From assembly GCA_009869945.1 (NCBI GenBank), contig WIXG01000356.1, positions 1 to 64,000 of the forward strand: a stretch of DNA of 64,000 bases. Direction: 5' to 3'. The notes under the pieces are model-generated. The model saw nothing but the letters and a program-made list of their open reading frames with translations. It was not told the DNA's origin and did no database searches. Below are positions 63,109 to 64,000 of the stretch, piece after piece. The first letter of the stretch is position 1. Each line of letters begins with the position of its first letter. Both the position numbers and the translations under genes were made by a program. Source of the stretch: Mesaphorura yosii (Eukaryota; Arthropoda; Collembola; Poduromorpha; Tullbergiidae).

Positions 63109-63236
63109 AGTTCGTAATATGTATTGATACTTAGACAGGTCATTGTATATTTGATGAACTGCGTTTAGTTACACTCTAGCCTTTCCATTTGTCACCCCGA
63201 TTTTGTAGCAATCGATCTGGGAGCTTCTTCATGAAA

Positions 63237-63318
63237 TGATAATTTATTGTTTGTCCGATTTCATTCGGAATTAATAATTTATTGTTTGTCCGATTTCATT
63301 CGGAATTAATAATTTATT
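63237..63318 (+). repeat. 35-base tandem repeat in the ACBD3 3' region
   Basis: Two full copies and a partial third copy of a 35-base unit containing AATTTATTG and TCCGATTTCATTCGGA. The latter is itself an inverted repeat (TCCGA / TCGGA). It lies between the ACBD3 stop and its poly(A) signal, so it would be transcribed as small hairpins. Confidence 0.85.
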
Positions 63319-63490
63319 CAGGTTCGCTCCTGCTCATTTTAGGAGTTGCAGAGGCTTGCTGATTAATATCGATTTCGACTGTCATCGAATATTTATTTTT
63401 TGCTCTAATGCAATGGTTCGGCTGATCCTGATACGAATATTTGCTTGGCTTCTATTGTGATTTGTATGAATGAAGAAACTTTAATTTGCT

Positions 63491-63496
63491 AATAAA
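63491..63496 (+). terminator. Poly(A) signal AATAAA, end of ACBD3
   Basis: It lies 383 bases after the stop codon, in AT-rich DNA just past the tandem repeat. Confidence 0.55.
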
Positions 63497-63928
63497 ATTT
63501 TGCAGCATTTACGACTAATAATGTTTAGTGAATTGTACAGAAACGATGATGCTGCAAGCTGAAATTCATTTTTGACACGTGCGAAACCGTTCAAAGGGAA
63601 GAGAACAAATGCATTTACAGTGGTAGGGCCAAAGAGTTGGGCAGTCTGCTACTGCATTGCAGTGAGCTATTGAGAATGGCTTCAACTCGTGACTTGGGCT
63701 CGCTCTGTGCTACGCAAATACACATACGGCATTCTGCTATTAGATAGATGGGCTGAATTGAATTGGAGCCTTTGGAGCAACTGAAAATATTTGAAGATGA
63801 ATTAAATTATTTAAAACCGACTAATTTACGTGCTGCAAGTAGAATTGCTTCATTTTTGAGACAGTGAATTGGAAATTGGTGCAAGCTTACTTTGTACAGT
63901 CCTGCAACGGAGTAAGGTAACATCAAGC
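63497..63928. other. Intergenic region downstream of ACBD3
   Basis: About 430 AT-rich bases with no open frame I can support; probably the promoter of the gene beginning at 63929. Confidence 0.5.
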
Positions 63929-63952
63929 ATGGCCCAACTACCGTTGATCCTT
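63929..63952 (+). CDS. Possible first coding exon of a further gene (partial)
   Basis: An ATG in a good context (atcaagcATGG) starts MAQLPLIL and is followed at once by a strong donor (CTT|GTAAGTC) in phase 0. The gene would continue beyond the window. Eight codons are too few to name the product. Confidence 0.35.
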
Positions 63953-64000
63953 GTAAGTCCCTAACATGTGTAAATTAATTGCAAAGAGAAGAGGACTGTT

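Noticed and set aside
1-64000. Bacterial-type features (operons, CRISPR arrays, insertion sequences) and intact transposons
   Set aside because: Genes are intron-split and eukaryotic. No regularly spaced repeats, transposase frames or terminal repeats were found.

Overview
This window is nuclear DNA of an animal. Nearly every recognisable gene is broken by short GT-AG introns, mostly 60-90 bases, and the proteins match animal families: Fasciclin 2, COP9 signalosome subunit 8, NatC, FUT8 and ACBD3. The Fasciclin 2 architecture (five Ig, two FN3, transmembrane and tail) resembles insect Fas2 most closely, so I infer an arthropod or close relative with compact genes. I cannot name the species. 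All gene models were built by hand by joining exons in phase; none was tested by alignment or transcript data.

Layout. From 1 to about 15.3 kb I see no convincing gene, only AT-leaning DNA with a few palindromic motifs. A probable signal-peptide exon at 15359 opens the Fasciclin 2 gene. After a 9.4 kb first intron its body runs from 24848 to 33430, and an alternative terminal exon at 31599 looks like a GPI-anchor tail. From 34.9 kb on the DNA is gene-dense on both strands: a B3GAT-type glucuronosyltransferase (-), CSN8 (+), COA6 (-), NAA30 (+), ESF1 (-), LRRC57 (+), an unrecognised 635-residue protein with a C-terminal zinc finger (-), an unrecognised 267-residue protein (-), a CRAL-TRIO lipid-transfer protein (+), FUT8 (-), ACBD3 (+), and probably the first coding exon of another gene at 63929 (+).

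Organisation. Neighbours are mostly head-to-head (B3GAT/CSN8, COA6/NAA30, ESF1/LRRC57, FUT8/ACBD3) or tail-to-tail (Fas2/B3GAT, CSN8/COA6, NAA30/ESF1, LRRC57/zinc-finger gene, CRAL-TRIO/FUT8). Poly(A) signals of two convergent pairs lie inside each other's 3' ends. The genes do not form one pathway. They cover neural adhesion (Fas2), glycan synthesis in the Golgi (B3GAT, FUT8), Golgi scaffolding (ACBD3), mitochondrial copper and COX assembly (COA6), N-terminal acetylation (NAA30), pre-rRNA processing (ESF1), cullin deneddylation (CSN8) and lipid binding (CRAL-TRIO).

The observations most worth checking are the inferred Fas2 GPI-tail exon with its own poly(A) signal, a splice choice that would keep or remove a PDZ-type Fas2 C-terminus, COA6 hidden in two small exons, the two unrecognised but well-formed genes, and a cryptic open exon at 38.5-38.7 kb.
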